A DNA stretch of 64,000 nucleotides, taken from the NCBI GenBank assembly GCA_020248985.1, contig JADCGL010000022.1:62001-126000 (forward strand), read 5' to 3'. Below, in pieces: positions 28,548 to 35,772 of the stretch (the stretch's first letter is position 1; the number at the start of each line of letters is the position of its first letter). This stretch comes from Telmatospirillum sp. (GTDB lineage Bacteria; Pseudomonadota; Alphaproteobacteria; CACIAM-22H2). The notes below the pieces were generated by a model, which made no database searches, was not told the origin of the DNA, and saw only the letters and a program-made list of their open reading frames with translations. The translations under genes were made by a program, and so were the position numbers.

Positions 28548-28961
28548 TTGTTCGGAAAATTCCGTGTTCTGGCCGTGGAAGACGACAATGCGACGCGCCT
28601 GATGCTGCGCCGCATGCTTGAAACGCTCGAATTTGCGGCGGTGGATACGGCTGCCAGCGTCGATGGCGCCAAGCTCGCCTTCCAGACCCCGCCCGAGCAA
28701 TGGCCGAACATCGTGCTGTGCGACGTCGATATGAAACCCGAAAACGGGCTCGATTTCGTGGCTTGGCTGCGCGCGCAACCAATGGGGCAAATGCGCAAGA
28801 CGCCGGTCGTGATGGTGACGGCCCATGCGCACGCAGCCCTTGTACGCCGTGCGATGGAATTGGGCGTATCTGGATACCTTGTCAAACCTGTCGGCGAAGC
28901 TGCCTTGCGCGCGCGACTTGAGCGCGCGATCGAACCGCTGGCATTCGGCCCGCCCGGCTAA
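28548..28961 (+). CDS. Single-domain response regulator (CheY-like receiver)
   Basis: A stand-alone receiver domain of 137 residues. The acidic pocket is Glu11/Asp12/Asp13 (VEDDN), the phospho-acceptor is Asp59 (LCDVDMKPENG), the switch Thr91 is in VTAHA, and Lys113 is in YLVKPVG. It has no output domain, so it must work through protein contacts. The start is a TTG at 28548 with AAGGAG 7 nt upstream; no ATG in frame fits. No histidine kinase is adjacent. It overlaps the convergent TRAP permease gene by 4 nt. Confidence 0.9.
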   Translation: MFGKFRVLAVEDDNATRLMLRRMLETLEFAAVDTAASVDGAKLAFQTPPEQWPNIVLCDVDMKPENGLDFVAWLRAQPMGQMRKTPVVMVTAHAHAALVRRAMELGVSGYLVKPVGEAALRARLERAIEPLAFGPPG

Positions 28962-30400
28962 GCAAACAGCCGCACGAGCCACAGGGCAAGGCCTGGGAAC
29001 GCCAGCACCAGACACAAGCGTAGAATGTCGGCAGCTATGAACGGCAGCACACGCCGATAGGTCTGCGTCATCGGCACGTCGCGCGCGATCGAGGAAATCA
29101 CGAACACGTTGAGCCCGATCGGCGGCGCCGTAAGGCCGATGCCGACCACGATCAGCACCAGAATGCCGAACCAGATCGCGACCTCGTCGGGCGTGAGGCC
29201 GAAATCCAGCGCGACCACGACCGGGAAGAACACCGGCAAGGTGAGCAGGATCATCGCAAGCTCGTCCATCACCGCACCCAGCAGCACGTAAGTCGCCATC
29301 ATGGCCGCAACTACGACAAGCGGGGCGAAGCCCGCATGGCCGATCCACTCGGCTGCGGTCGTGGGCAGACGCGTCAGCGCCAGGAACGCGCCGAACACTT
29401 CGGCCCCCAGCAGAATCATGAAAATCATGCCCGAGGTTTCGGCCGTCTGGCGCAAGGCCTCGCGAATTTCGCGAAAACCCAAGCGGCGCTGCAGAACGCC
29501 GATGACGAGCATTGCAAGCGCACCTACGGCGGCCCCTTCGGTCGGGGTAAAGATGCCGCCATAGATGCCGCCCACGACGATCGCCGCCACCGCGATCGCC
29601 GGCATGATCGCAACGTCGACGAAGCCCACGAGCAGGGCCAAGCCTGCCGCAAGGCCCGCATCTTCCGAATCGAGCGCGCCGCGCAGCCATTGCACGCAGA
29701 CCGCCGCCACCGCGAGGGCCGCCAGAAGCTTCGACCATTTGGGCTGCTTGCGGGCCGACTCGAGCGGCAGTTCCGAAAAGGGCGCGAGGCCGGGATTGCG
29801 CCAGACCATCAAAGCGATCGTGACGCAATAGAAGACCGCCGCCATGAGGCCCGGGATTAAAGCCGCCTGGAACAGCTTGGCGATGTTCTGCTCGGTCGTG
29901 ATGGCGTAGACGACAAGGATCACCGACGGCGGAATGAGAATGCCGAGCGTGCCGCCGACCGCAATGGTGGCGGCGGAAAAGCCGCCGTCGTAGCCGTATT
30001 TGCGCAGCTCCGGCATTGCCGCTCGCCCGAATGTCGCGGTCGTGGCGACCGACGAGCCGCAGATGGCCCCGAACGCGGTGCACGCCCCGATCACCGCCAT
30101 GGCAAGGCCGCCGCGCCGGTTGCGCAGGCCGCGCTCGGCCGCCAGGAACAGCGACTGCGCAATGCCGGCCCGCTCGGCAAGAGCCCCCATCAGAATGAAC
30201 AGCGGAATGACCGAGAGCGTGTAGTTGGCGAACTGGTGGTAGGTGTTCGTCTTCATGTAGCCGAAGAAGGCGGGCCAGCTCGTGAATTGGATGTAGCCAA
30301 TCGCCCCCACGAGCAGCATCGAGAGGCCGATGGGCAGACGCAACGCGATCAGCATCAGCATCGCGCCGAAGCCCAGCAACGCGATCGCAGCACCGCTCAC
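28958..30400 (-). CDS. dctM: TRAP transporter large permease subunit (DctM)
   Basis: Twelve-helix-type permease of a tripartite ATP-independent periplasmic transporter, 480 residues. DctM motifs include IPLFILMGALAERAG, GAICGSSVATTATFGRAAMPEL, GTLGILIPPSVILVVYAI and LTAPPIGLNVFVISSIA. It is about 50 residues longer than usual because of extra sequence around residues 225-290 (KQPKWSKLL ... LAAGLALLVGF) that adds hydrophobic segments. The start is a GTG at 30400 whose GTGA overlaps the small-permease stop. It runs on sodium or proton gradients with DctQ and DctP. Confidence 0.93.
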   Translation of the reverse strand: MSGAAIALLGFGAMLMLIALRLPIGLSMLLVGAIGYIQFTSWPAFFGYMKTNTYHQFANYTLSVIPLFILMGALAERAGIAQSLFLAAERGLRNRRGGLAMAVIGACTAFGAICGSSVATTATFGRAAMPELRKYGYDGGFSAATIAVGGTLGILIPPSVILVVYAITTEQNIAKLFQAALIPGLMAAVFYCVTIALMVWRNPGLAPFSELPLESARKQPKWSKLLAALAVAAVCVQWLRGALDSEDAGLAAGLALLVGFVDVAIMPAIAVAAIVVGGIYGGIFTPTEGAAVGALAMLVIGVLQRRLGFREIREALRQTAETSGMIFMILLGAEVFGAFLALTRLPTTAAEWIGHAGFAPLVVVAAMMATYVLLGAVMDELAMILLTLPVFFPVVVALDFGLTPDEVAIWFGILVLIVVGIGLTAPPIGLNVFVISSIARDVPMTQTYRRVLPFIAADILRLCLVLAFPGLALWLVRLFA

Positions 30401-30900
30401 TTGGGCTTGCCCCACGCCAAGCGCACGGCTGTCAGAAACGCGGTCAGACTCAAGATCGCGCACAAAGCCGCACACAGCAGGATGACGGGCCAGATCTGCA
30501 GCTGCAGCTGCATGGTCGTTTCGAAATTCTCGCGCGCCTCGCGCGAGCCGACATAGAGTCCCCACGCTAGGAACCCCATGGCGGCGGCAAAACACAGATC
30601 CCAGAATGCGTCGATCGCTGCGAGCGCTCCGGGCGGCAGCCAGCTCGTGAACGTATCGACCATGATGTGGCCGCGGCGCGCTTGCGTGTAGGGGATGAAC
30701 GCAAAAACGGCGACGGCTGTCGCCATGCGCACGAATTCGAAATCGCCCTCGATGGGCTTCAAGAACAGCCAGCGGCCGAGCACGCTCGTGCACACGAGCA
30801 CGGCAATGCCGACCGCCACGATGCCGCCCAGCATCGCCAAAGCGCCGGTCGCGCGCTCGAGCAAGTCCGGCCGGTCGGGAAGGGGGGGCTGGGCATCCAT
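30397..30900 (-). CDS. dctQ: TRAP transporter small permease subunit (DctQ)
   Basis: A 167-residue four-helix membrane protein. The DctQ signatures are GRWLFLKPIEGDFEFVRM and PYTQARRGHIMVDTFTSWLP, with a fourth helix near LQIWPVILLCAALCAILSL. Together with DctM it forms the membrane part of the transporter. A strong terminator-like hairpin lies in the 75 nt that separate it from the binding-protein gene upstream, so its transcription probably depends on readthrough. Confidence 0.93.
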   Translation of the reverse strand: MDAQPPLPDRPDLLERATGALAMLGGIVAVGIAVLVCTSVLGRWLFLKPIEGDFEFVRMATAVAVFAFIPYTQARRGHIMVDTFTSWLPPGALAAIDAFWDLCFAAAMGFLAWGLYVGSREARENFETTMQLQLQIWPVILLCAALCAILSLTAFLTAVRLAWGKPK

Positions 30901-30920
30901 TGCGGGCGAGACCTGGATTT

Positions 30921-30956
30921 GAAAAGAAAACGGCGGCGCCGATCCCGGCGCCGCCG
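30921..30956 (-). terminator. Intrinsic terminator or attenuator between dctP and dctQ
   Basis: On the minus strand a perfect 11-bp stem CGGCGGCGCCG/CGGCGCCGCCG with a 4-nt loop (30931-30956) is followed by TTTTCTTTTC (30921-30930). It sits directly after the dctP stop. It would let most transcripts end after dctP and a fraction continue into dctQ-dctM, giving excess binding protein. Confidence 0.85.
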
Positions 30957-30975
30957 CAGTCGTCGCGCTATTTAC

Positions 30976-32034
30976 TTACGCGCTTTCGTATTTGGCAACC
31001 AAAGCTTTGGCCGCCGCGATCAGCGCGTTGCCGTCGATGTTGCGCTCGCGCATCTGGGCAACCCAGGCCGGCGCGACGCTTTCGGTCGCCGCGACCCAGC
31101 GCGCTTTTTCAGCAGCGCTCAAGACCGAGATCGTGTTGCCGCGCGCGCGCACCATGTCCGACACGGTCTTGGCTTCGGCATCCCACATTTGGCCGGCCAC
31201 GCTCGAGAAGGCCATGCCCGACTGGCGGTCGATCACAGCGCGCAACTCGGCCGGCAGACCAGCGAACTTGGCCGGGTTCATGGCGAGGAAGAAGCTCGCC
31301 GTATAGAGCGCAGGCGAGCCCGGGATTTCGGTATGGAAGCGCACGAGCTCGTGCACGCGCACCGAGGGCACCACTTCCCACGGGATGACCGCCCCGTCGA
31401 TGACGCGCTGGGCAAGCGATTCGGGCACCTGCGGCACCGGCATGCCGACCGAGACGGCCCCCAGCGCCTTCAGCGCTTCGCCGGCCAGACGCGTCGGGTT
31501 GCGCAGCTTGAGCCCGCGCAGGTCGTCGAGCGACTGGATCTGCTTGTTGGCGTGGATCACGCCGGCATCATGCGCCCAGTAGGCCAGCAGTTTCACGTCG
31601 CGCGTTTCTTCGGCCAGATGCGTGTCGGCGAATTCCTGGGCCGCGCGCGCATTGACCGATCCACGCTGCGAGGCGAGGAACGGCAGTTCGAACACTTCCG
31701 TGCGCGGGAAACGACCCGCCGTGCTGCCGGGCAGCGTCCACACGATGTCGGCGACCCCGTCGCGCGCCTGGTTGTAGAGCTGCGGCGGCGTGCCGCCGAG
31801 CTGCATCGACGGGAACAGCTCGATCTTCAGCGCATTGTTGCTGGCCGCCGCAATGCGGTCGGCCCACGGCTGCAGCACCTTGGCGTGCACGTTCGAAACG
31901 GCGGGCAGGAAATGGTGCAGGCGCAACGTCACGGCTTGGGCGTGCGCCGGACGCACGATCGCCGGCGCGGCGAGGACCGCCAAGCCAGATGCGAGCACGG
32001 CGCGACGATTGAGAGTCGGAATCGGGGGTTTCAT
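30976..32034 (-). CDS. dctP: TRAP transporter substrate-binding protein (DctP)
   Basis: Periplasmic receptor of the TRAP system, 352 residues. A Tat-like signal (NRRAVLASGLAVLAAP at 9-24) is cleaved near AHAQA. The mature domain has LRLHHFLPAVSNVHAKVLQPWAD, LKIELFPSMQLGGTPPQLYNQARDG, LDDLRGLKLRNPTRLAGEALKALG and the arginine that clamps the ligand carboxylate. An organic acid is therefore the expected ligand, but the exact one is not predictable. The ATG at 32034 follows GAGAGGAA; the frame is open to 32097. It is divergent from a class II aldolase gene, which may process the imported compound. Confidence 0.93.
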   Translation of the reverse strand: MKPPIPTLNRRAVLASGLAVLAAPAIVRPAHAQAVTLRLHHFLPAVSNVHAKVLQPWADRIAAASNNALKIELFPSMQLGGTPPQLYNQARDGVADIVWTLPGSTAGRFPRTEVFELPFLASQRGSVNARAAQEFADTHLAEETRDVKLLAYWAHDAGVIHANKQIQSLDDLRGLKLRNPTRLAGEALKALGAVSVGMPVPQVPESLAQRVIDGAVIPWEVVPSVRVHELVRFHTEIPGSPALYTASFFLAMNPAKFAGLPAELRAVIDRQSGMAFSSVAGQMWDAEAKTVSDMVRARGNTISVLSAAEKARWVAATESVAPAWVAQMRERNIDGNALIAAAKALVAKYESA

Positions 32035-32187
32035 CGGCGGGGGTTCCTCTCGGTTTTGCGGCCTGCCATTGTGGAGTTCGGCGACCGTCGTTTGCAATTG
32101 AGCACAAACCTAGCACAGGGCCGCAAGCGTGCAATAGAGTGGGTGCCGCTGCTTTCCGCCCATCCCCCAGATTCCGACGAGAGCCCG

Positions 32188-32910
32188 ATGACCGATCTTG
32201 CCGCCGTCCGCATCGACCTTGCCGCCGCGTTCCGCTGGGCCGCGCGCCTAGGCCTCAACGAAGGGACCTGCAACCATTTCAGCTTTCAGGTGGCCCCCGA
32301 CCGTTTTCTGGTCAATCCCTGGGGCCCGCATTGGGCCGAGATGCGCGCGAGCGACCTGCTGCTTGTCGATGCCGCGGGCCGCATTCTCGAGGGGAAATGG
32401 CCCATCGAAGAAACGGCCCTGCACATCCATTCGCAGATCCATTTGCGCCATCCGACGGCGACGGCCGTGCTGCACACGCATATGCCCTACGCGACCGCCT
32501 TGTGCGCGGTCGAAGGCGGCCGCATCGAACCGTGCGTGCAGACGGCGCTGCGCTTCTACGGCCGCGTCGCCTACGACGACGACTATAACGGCCTTGCCGA
32601 CGGTCCCGAAGAAGGGGCACGCATGGCGGCCAAGATGGACGGCAAACCGGTGCTGTTCCTTGCCAATCACGGCGTGATCGTAACGGGCCCCACGGTCGGC
32701 GAAGCGTTCGACGAGCTTTACTATCTCGAGCGCGCGGCACAGGCCCAGGTGCTCGCAATGTCGACCGGCCGGCCGTTGAAGCTGGTGCCGGGCCAACTTG
32801 CCGCACGCACGTCGCGCCAAATGGAAGACGGGCGGGCCGCCTATGCGCGCGTCCATTTCGACGCGCTCAAACGCATGCTGGCGCGCGAGGAGCCCGACTA
32901 CGCCAGCTGA
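32188..32910 (+). CDS. Class II aldolase/adducin family protein
   Basis: A 240-residue member of the class II aldolase (FucA/AraD) fold. Zinc ligands are the HxH pair His96 and His98 in LHTHMPYATAL and His161 in FLANHGVIV. The N-terminal NEGTCNHFSFQ matches the phosphate- or substrate-binding loop (typically GNxSxR), but the arginine of true sugar-phosphate aldolases is absent. The role may be decarboxylation or another non-aldol reaction, as in many adducin-like members. It is divergent from the TRAP operon, with 153 nt between. Confidence 0.88.
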   Translation: MTDLAAVRIDLAAAFRWAARLGLNEGTCNHFSFQVAPDRFLVNPWGPHWAEMRASDLLLVDAAGRILEGKWPIEETALHIHSQIHLRHPTATAVLHTHMPYATALCAVEGGRIEPCVQTALRFYGRVAYDDDYNGLADGPEEGARMAAKMDGKPVLFLANHGVIVTGPTVGEAFDELYYLERAAQAQVLAMSTGRPLKLVPGQLAARTSRQMEDGRAAYARVHFDALKRMLAREEPDYAS

Positions 32911-32913
32911 CGG

Positions 32914-33402
32914 TCAGGTGTCGAAATCGATCGCCACCAGCATGCGCGCGACTTCGCCTTCGGCACCGCAATGGGGCAGCACCAAAGCCTGGTCGAAATG
33001 GATTAGCGACGCATCGCGCACATGCCGGAAACTCAGTACGGCTTTGCGTTGCGCCACGCACAGCCGATAGGCGGCAAGCGCAAGGGCGCGGATTTCAAGA
33101 TTGGGATTGTCCTCGACCATGGTGCCGGTCAGATCGTTGCCGAATTGCTGGACATGTTCCCAGCAGCAATAGGAATAGCGAAACCGCGGCATCGCGGCCG
33201 ATCCCTCGACATCCACCAACGTGTACTTGCCCAGCGCCCAGCGCAGCGAATTGGCATTCAGCGCCGCAGTACCCGGCATGTCGCGCTGCCCGCGCTTGGA
33301 CAACCATTGCGCATAAAACCGGCGCAAATACTCGCTGACCAAATCGGCTTCGGAAAAATCGGATTGCGGCGGGGGGATCATCGGCAAGGCCCAAGATCGC
33401 AT
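32914..33402 (-). CDS. PAS_5-like single-domain protein
   Basis: A 162-residue protein that resembles the alphaproteobacterial PAS_5 (formerly DUF) family. Segments are LRRFYAQWLSKRGQRDMPGTAAL, LVDVEGSAAMPRFRYSYCCWEHV, LTGTMVEDNP and ALAAYRLCVAQRKAVLS. There is no output domain, so it may act as a sensor or scaffold. The first ATG at 33402 is used; one at 33381 is also possible. It follows the candidate sRNA terminator by about 50 nt and is convergent with the aldolase gene by 3 nt. Confidence 0.65.
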   Translation of the reverse strand: MRSWALPMIPPPQSDFSEADLVSEYLRRFYAQWLSKRGQRDMPGTAALNANSLRWALGKYTLVDVEGSAAMPRFRYSYCCWEHVQQFGNDLTGTMVEDNPNLEIRALALAAYRLCVAQRKAVLSFRHVRDASLIHFDQALVLPHCGAEGEVARMLVAIDFDT

Positions 33403-33452
33403 ACAGGCAGCAAGCCTACAATGCGATGGCGCGTCTGTCTTCTCGGACCCCT

Positions 33453-33487
33453 AAAAAAAGAAAGGGCCGCGCCCGAAGGCACGGCCC
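33453..33487 (-). terminator. Intrinsic terminator of the candidate sRNA
   Basis: On the minus strand GGGCCG pairs with CGGCCC, then after one mismatch GCC pairs with GGC around a UUCG tetraloop (33464-33487). This is followed by TTTC and seven T residues (33453-33463). No protein gene ends upstream of it on this strand, which is why a non-coding transcript is inferred. Confidence 0.85.
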
Positions 33488-33556
33488 AAGTTTAGGGAGG
33501 AAACGCCCACGAAACGGCGCAAAGGCCATTTCGAGCTGCGACAATCAATGTCGCAA
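33453..33556 (-). ncRNA. Candidate trans-encoded small RNA of the MmgR/ar8 type
   Basis: A predicted transcript of about 104 nt on the minus strand in a 403-nt non-coding gap. Reading 5' to 3': a perfect 7-bp hairpin TGCGACA/TGTCGCA (33537-33555), an unpaired stretch containing UUUCCUCCCU (33494-33503), then a GC-rich stem capped by UUCG and a T-rich tail. MmgR/ar8 sRNAs of alphaproteobacteria are reported to carry this same 10-nt core in a single-stranded region before a 3' terminator; in Sinorhizobium MmgR limits polyhydroxybutyrate granules. The core is complementary to Shine-Dalgarno sequences. Family membership rests on motif and architecture only. Confidence 0.65.
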
Positions 33557-33561
33557 TGCAC

Positions 33562-33589
33562 AATTTAATTGTTGCGCCGCAAAAATCAA
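33562..33589 (-). promoter_or_regulatory. Candidate promoter of the sRNA
   Basis: Minus-strand TTGATT (33584-33589) and TAAATT (33562-33567), spaced 16 nt, each match four of six consensus bases. They would start transcription at about 33555, exactly where the 5' hairpin of the candidate sRNA begins. Confidence 0.45.
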
Positions 33590-33671
33590 GGCCTAATCCA
33601 AGCAAGATTGTTAAAAATCAGAGACTAAGGTGCATTTCCGCAGTATCTGCCTGACTTTGCTGGACATTTAT

Positions 33672-33692
33672 TTCTGACAGACCGTGTCAGAA
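33672..33692. promoter_or_regulatory. Palindromic operator-like element
   Basis: TTCTGACA and TGTCAGAA form a perfect 8-bp inverted repeat around GACCG. It lies between the candidate sRNA promoter (about 85 nt away) and the mlaE start (about 115 nt away). The size and symmetry fit a TetR- or GntR-type operator. No regulator gene is adjacent. The rest of the gap, 33693-33805, shows no other clear signal. Confidence 0.45.
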
Positions 33693-33805
33693 TACCGCAA
33701 CGCACCATAACACCGCCTTCTGGCGAGCCCCCGGCGGCGCCCCTTGCCCTGGCGGCGGTCCAATGACCAGAATGCCGCGGGACGCAAAAAAGGGCCGCCG
33801 CCGCA

Positions 33806-34963
33806 ATGGCAGATACGACACAGCTTCCGAACGCGCGCGCGGCGTGGGCCAAGACCCAGTTCGACGGGTCGGCGACGCGCGTCGCACTCGGCGGGCGGTG
33901 GACGCTTGCGAATTCCGCCATCCTCGAAGCGGCCATGCAATCGCTCGATACGCAAGGAGCCGAACTGCTGCATATCGATCTGGCGGCCGTGGACGCGATC
34001 GACACGTGCGGCGCATGGATCCTGCACCGTCAGCTGCGGCGCTGGCAGGAGCGCGGCGCGCAGATCGAACTCGTCAGCACCAGCGATGCGCAAGCCTCGC
34101 TGCTCGAGCGCATGGGCGTGGCCGACGAAGAGCGCGTGCCGCTGCTGCGCCAAAGCGGCGGCGCACTTGCCGAACTCGCGATCCGCGCCGGCATGGCGGC
34201 AACGGAGGTCGCCGGCGAAGCCAAAGCGCTCATCGCATTTGTCGGCGCGACGACCGTGTGCGCGCTGCGCGCGATCCGGCGCCCGGGGCGCGTGCGTTTC
34301 GTGAGCACGGTCCACCATATCGAGCGCATCGGCATCGACGCCTTGCCGATCCTTGGATTGCTCGCGTTCCTGATCGGCGTGGTGCTGGCCTTCCAGGGGG
34401 CGGACCAGCTGCGCGCGTACGGCGCCGAAGTCTTCACGATCAATCTTTTGGGCGTGTCGATCCTGCGCGAGATCGGCGTGCTGATCACGGCGATCATGGT
34501 CGCCGGGCGCACGGGCAGCGCCTTTGCCGCCGAAATCGGCACGATGAAGGTGAACCAGGAAGTGGACGCCATGCGCACGATCGGGCTCGACCCGATGGAA
34601 ACGCTGGTGCTGCCGCGCCTGCTGGCCCTCGCGATAACGCTGCCGCTCCTGGTGTTTTTCGCCAATACGATGGCGCTGGCGGGCGGGGCCGTGATGGTGA
34701 TGCTGGGGCTCGACCTGTCGTTCGAGCAGTTCGTCGAGCAGCTCGAGAACGCCGTGCAGCTCAATACGCTGGCGGTCGGCCTCATCAAAGCCCCGGTCTT
34801 TGCGGTGCTGATCGGTATCGTGTCGTGCTACGAGGGCCTCAAAGTCTCGGGCTCGGCCGAAAGCGTGGGCCTGCACACGACCCAGTCGGTCGTCAAATCG
34901 ATCTTCCTGGTGATCGTGTTCGACGCTGCGTTTTCGATCTTCTTTTCGCGGATCGGCCTATGA
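33806..34963 (+). CDS. mlaE: MlaE family lipid ABC permease with N-terminal STAS domain
   Basis: Inner-membrane permease of an Mla-type (maintenance of lipid asymmetry) transporter, 385 residues. The N-terminal 110 residues form a STAS domain (AVDAIDTCGAWILHRQL), the role played by separate MlaB in E. coli. The rest is MlaE: IGIDALPILGLLAFLIGVVLA, LREIGVLITAIMVAGRTGSAF, EIGTMKVNQEVDAMRTIGLDP and the C-terminal helices. It would move phospholipids between inner membrane and MCE protein. Its stop overlaps the ATPase start by 4 nt. Confidence 0.94.
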   Translation: MADTTQLPNARAAWAKTQFDGSATRVALGGRWTLANSAILEAAMQSLDTQGAELLHIDLAAVDAIDTCGAWILHRQLRRWQERGAQIELVSTSDAQASLLERMGVADEERVPLLRQSGGALAELAIRAGMAATEVAGEAKALIAFVGATTVCALRAIRRPGRVRFVSTVHHIERIGIDALPILGLLAFLIGVVLAFQGADQLRAYGAEVFTINLLGVSILREIGVLITAIMVAGRTGSAFAAEIGTMKVNQEVDAMRTIGLDPMETLVLPRLLALAITLPLLVFFANTMALAGGAVMVMLGLDLSFEQFVEQLENAVQLNTLAVGLIKAPVFAVLIGIVSCYEGLKVSGSAESVGLHTTQSVVKSIFLVIVFDAAFSIFFSRIGL

Positions 34964-35769
34964 CCGGCAGCGAATCCGACAGCGTCATCCGTGTGCGGGG
35001 TCTTGTCACGCGCTTCGGCACGCAAACGGTGCATAACGGGCTCGATCTCGACGTGCGTCGCGGCGAAATCCTCGCGATCGTCGGCGGCTCGGGTACCGGC
35101 AAATCGGTGCTGCTGCGCACGATCCTCGGCCTCAAATCGCCCGACGGCGGCTCGGTCGAGCTGCTGGGAGCCACTCTCGAAGCGCTCGACGAGGAGGCCC
35201 GCCGCCCGGTTCTGAAGCGCATCGGCGTGCTGTTCCAGGACGGCGCTCTGTTCAGCGCACGCACGGTCGCCCAGAATGCGCGCCTGCCCTTCCTCGAGCA
35301 TACCGACGTCGATCACCGCCTGGTCACGCAGCTGATCCGCGTAAAACTCTCGATGGTCGGGCTGCCGCAATCGGCCGGTGCCAAGCTGCCGTCCGAATTG
35401 TCGGGCGGCATGCGCAAACGCGCTGGCCTTGCGCGCGCGATCGCGCTCGACCCGGACATTCTGTTCCTCGACGAACCGACGGCCGGGCTCGACCCGATCG
35501 GCGCTGCGAATTTCGACAGCCTCATTCGCGACCTGCAGCAAGCGCTGGCGCTGACCGTCGTGATGGTCACGCACGACGTGGACACGCTGTGCGCGATCGC
35601 GGACCGCGTGGCCGTGCTGGTCGACAGCAAAATCATCGTCGGAACGCTGGACGAAATTCGCGCGCACCCGCATCCTTGGATTCAGGCCTATTTCGACGGG
35701 CCGCGCGGGCGGGCCGCACGCACCGGCCTTGCCGTTTCGGCCGGCCGCGCAGTTTCGGAAGGAATCTAG
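34960..35769 (+). CDS. mlaF: MlaF family lipid ABC transporter ATP-binding protein
   Basis: ATPase of the Mla-type transporter, 269 residues. It has Walker A GGSGTGKSVLLR, Q-loop VLFQDGALFSARTV, signature LSGGMRKRAGLARA, Walker B ILFLDEPTAGLDP and H-loop VTHD. The LSGGM(R/K)KR form of the signature is typical of MlaF. The ATG at 34960 overlaps the mlaE stop (ATGA). The C-terminal tail (about 245-269) is Ala/Gly-rich and not conserved. Confidence 0.95.
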   Translation: MTGSESDSVIRVRGLVTRFGTQTVHNGLDLDVRRGEILAIVGGSGTGKSVLLRTILGLKSPDGGSVELLGATLEALDEEARRPVLKRIGVLFQDGALFSARTVAQNARLPFLEHTDVDHRLVTQLIRVKLSMVGLPQSAGAKLPSELSGGMRKRAGLARAIALDPDILFLDEPTAGLDPIGAANFDSLIRDLQQALALTVVMVTHDVDTLCAIADRVAVLVDSKIIVGTLDEIRAHPHPWIQAYFDGPRGRAARTGLAVSAGRAVSEGI

Positions 35770-35772
35770 ATC

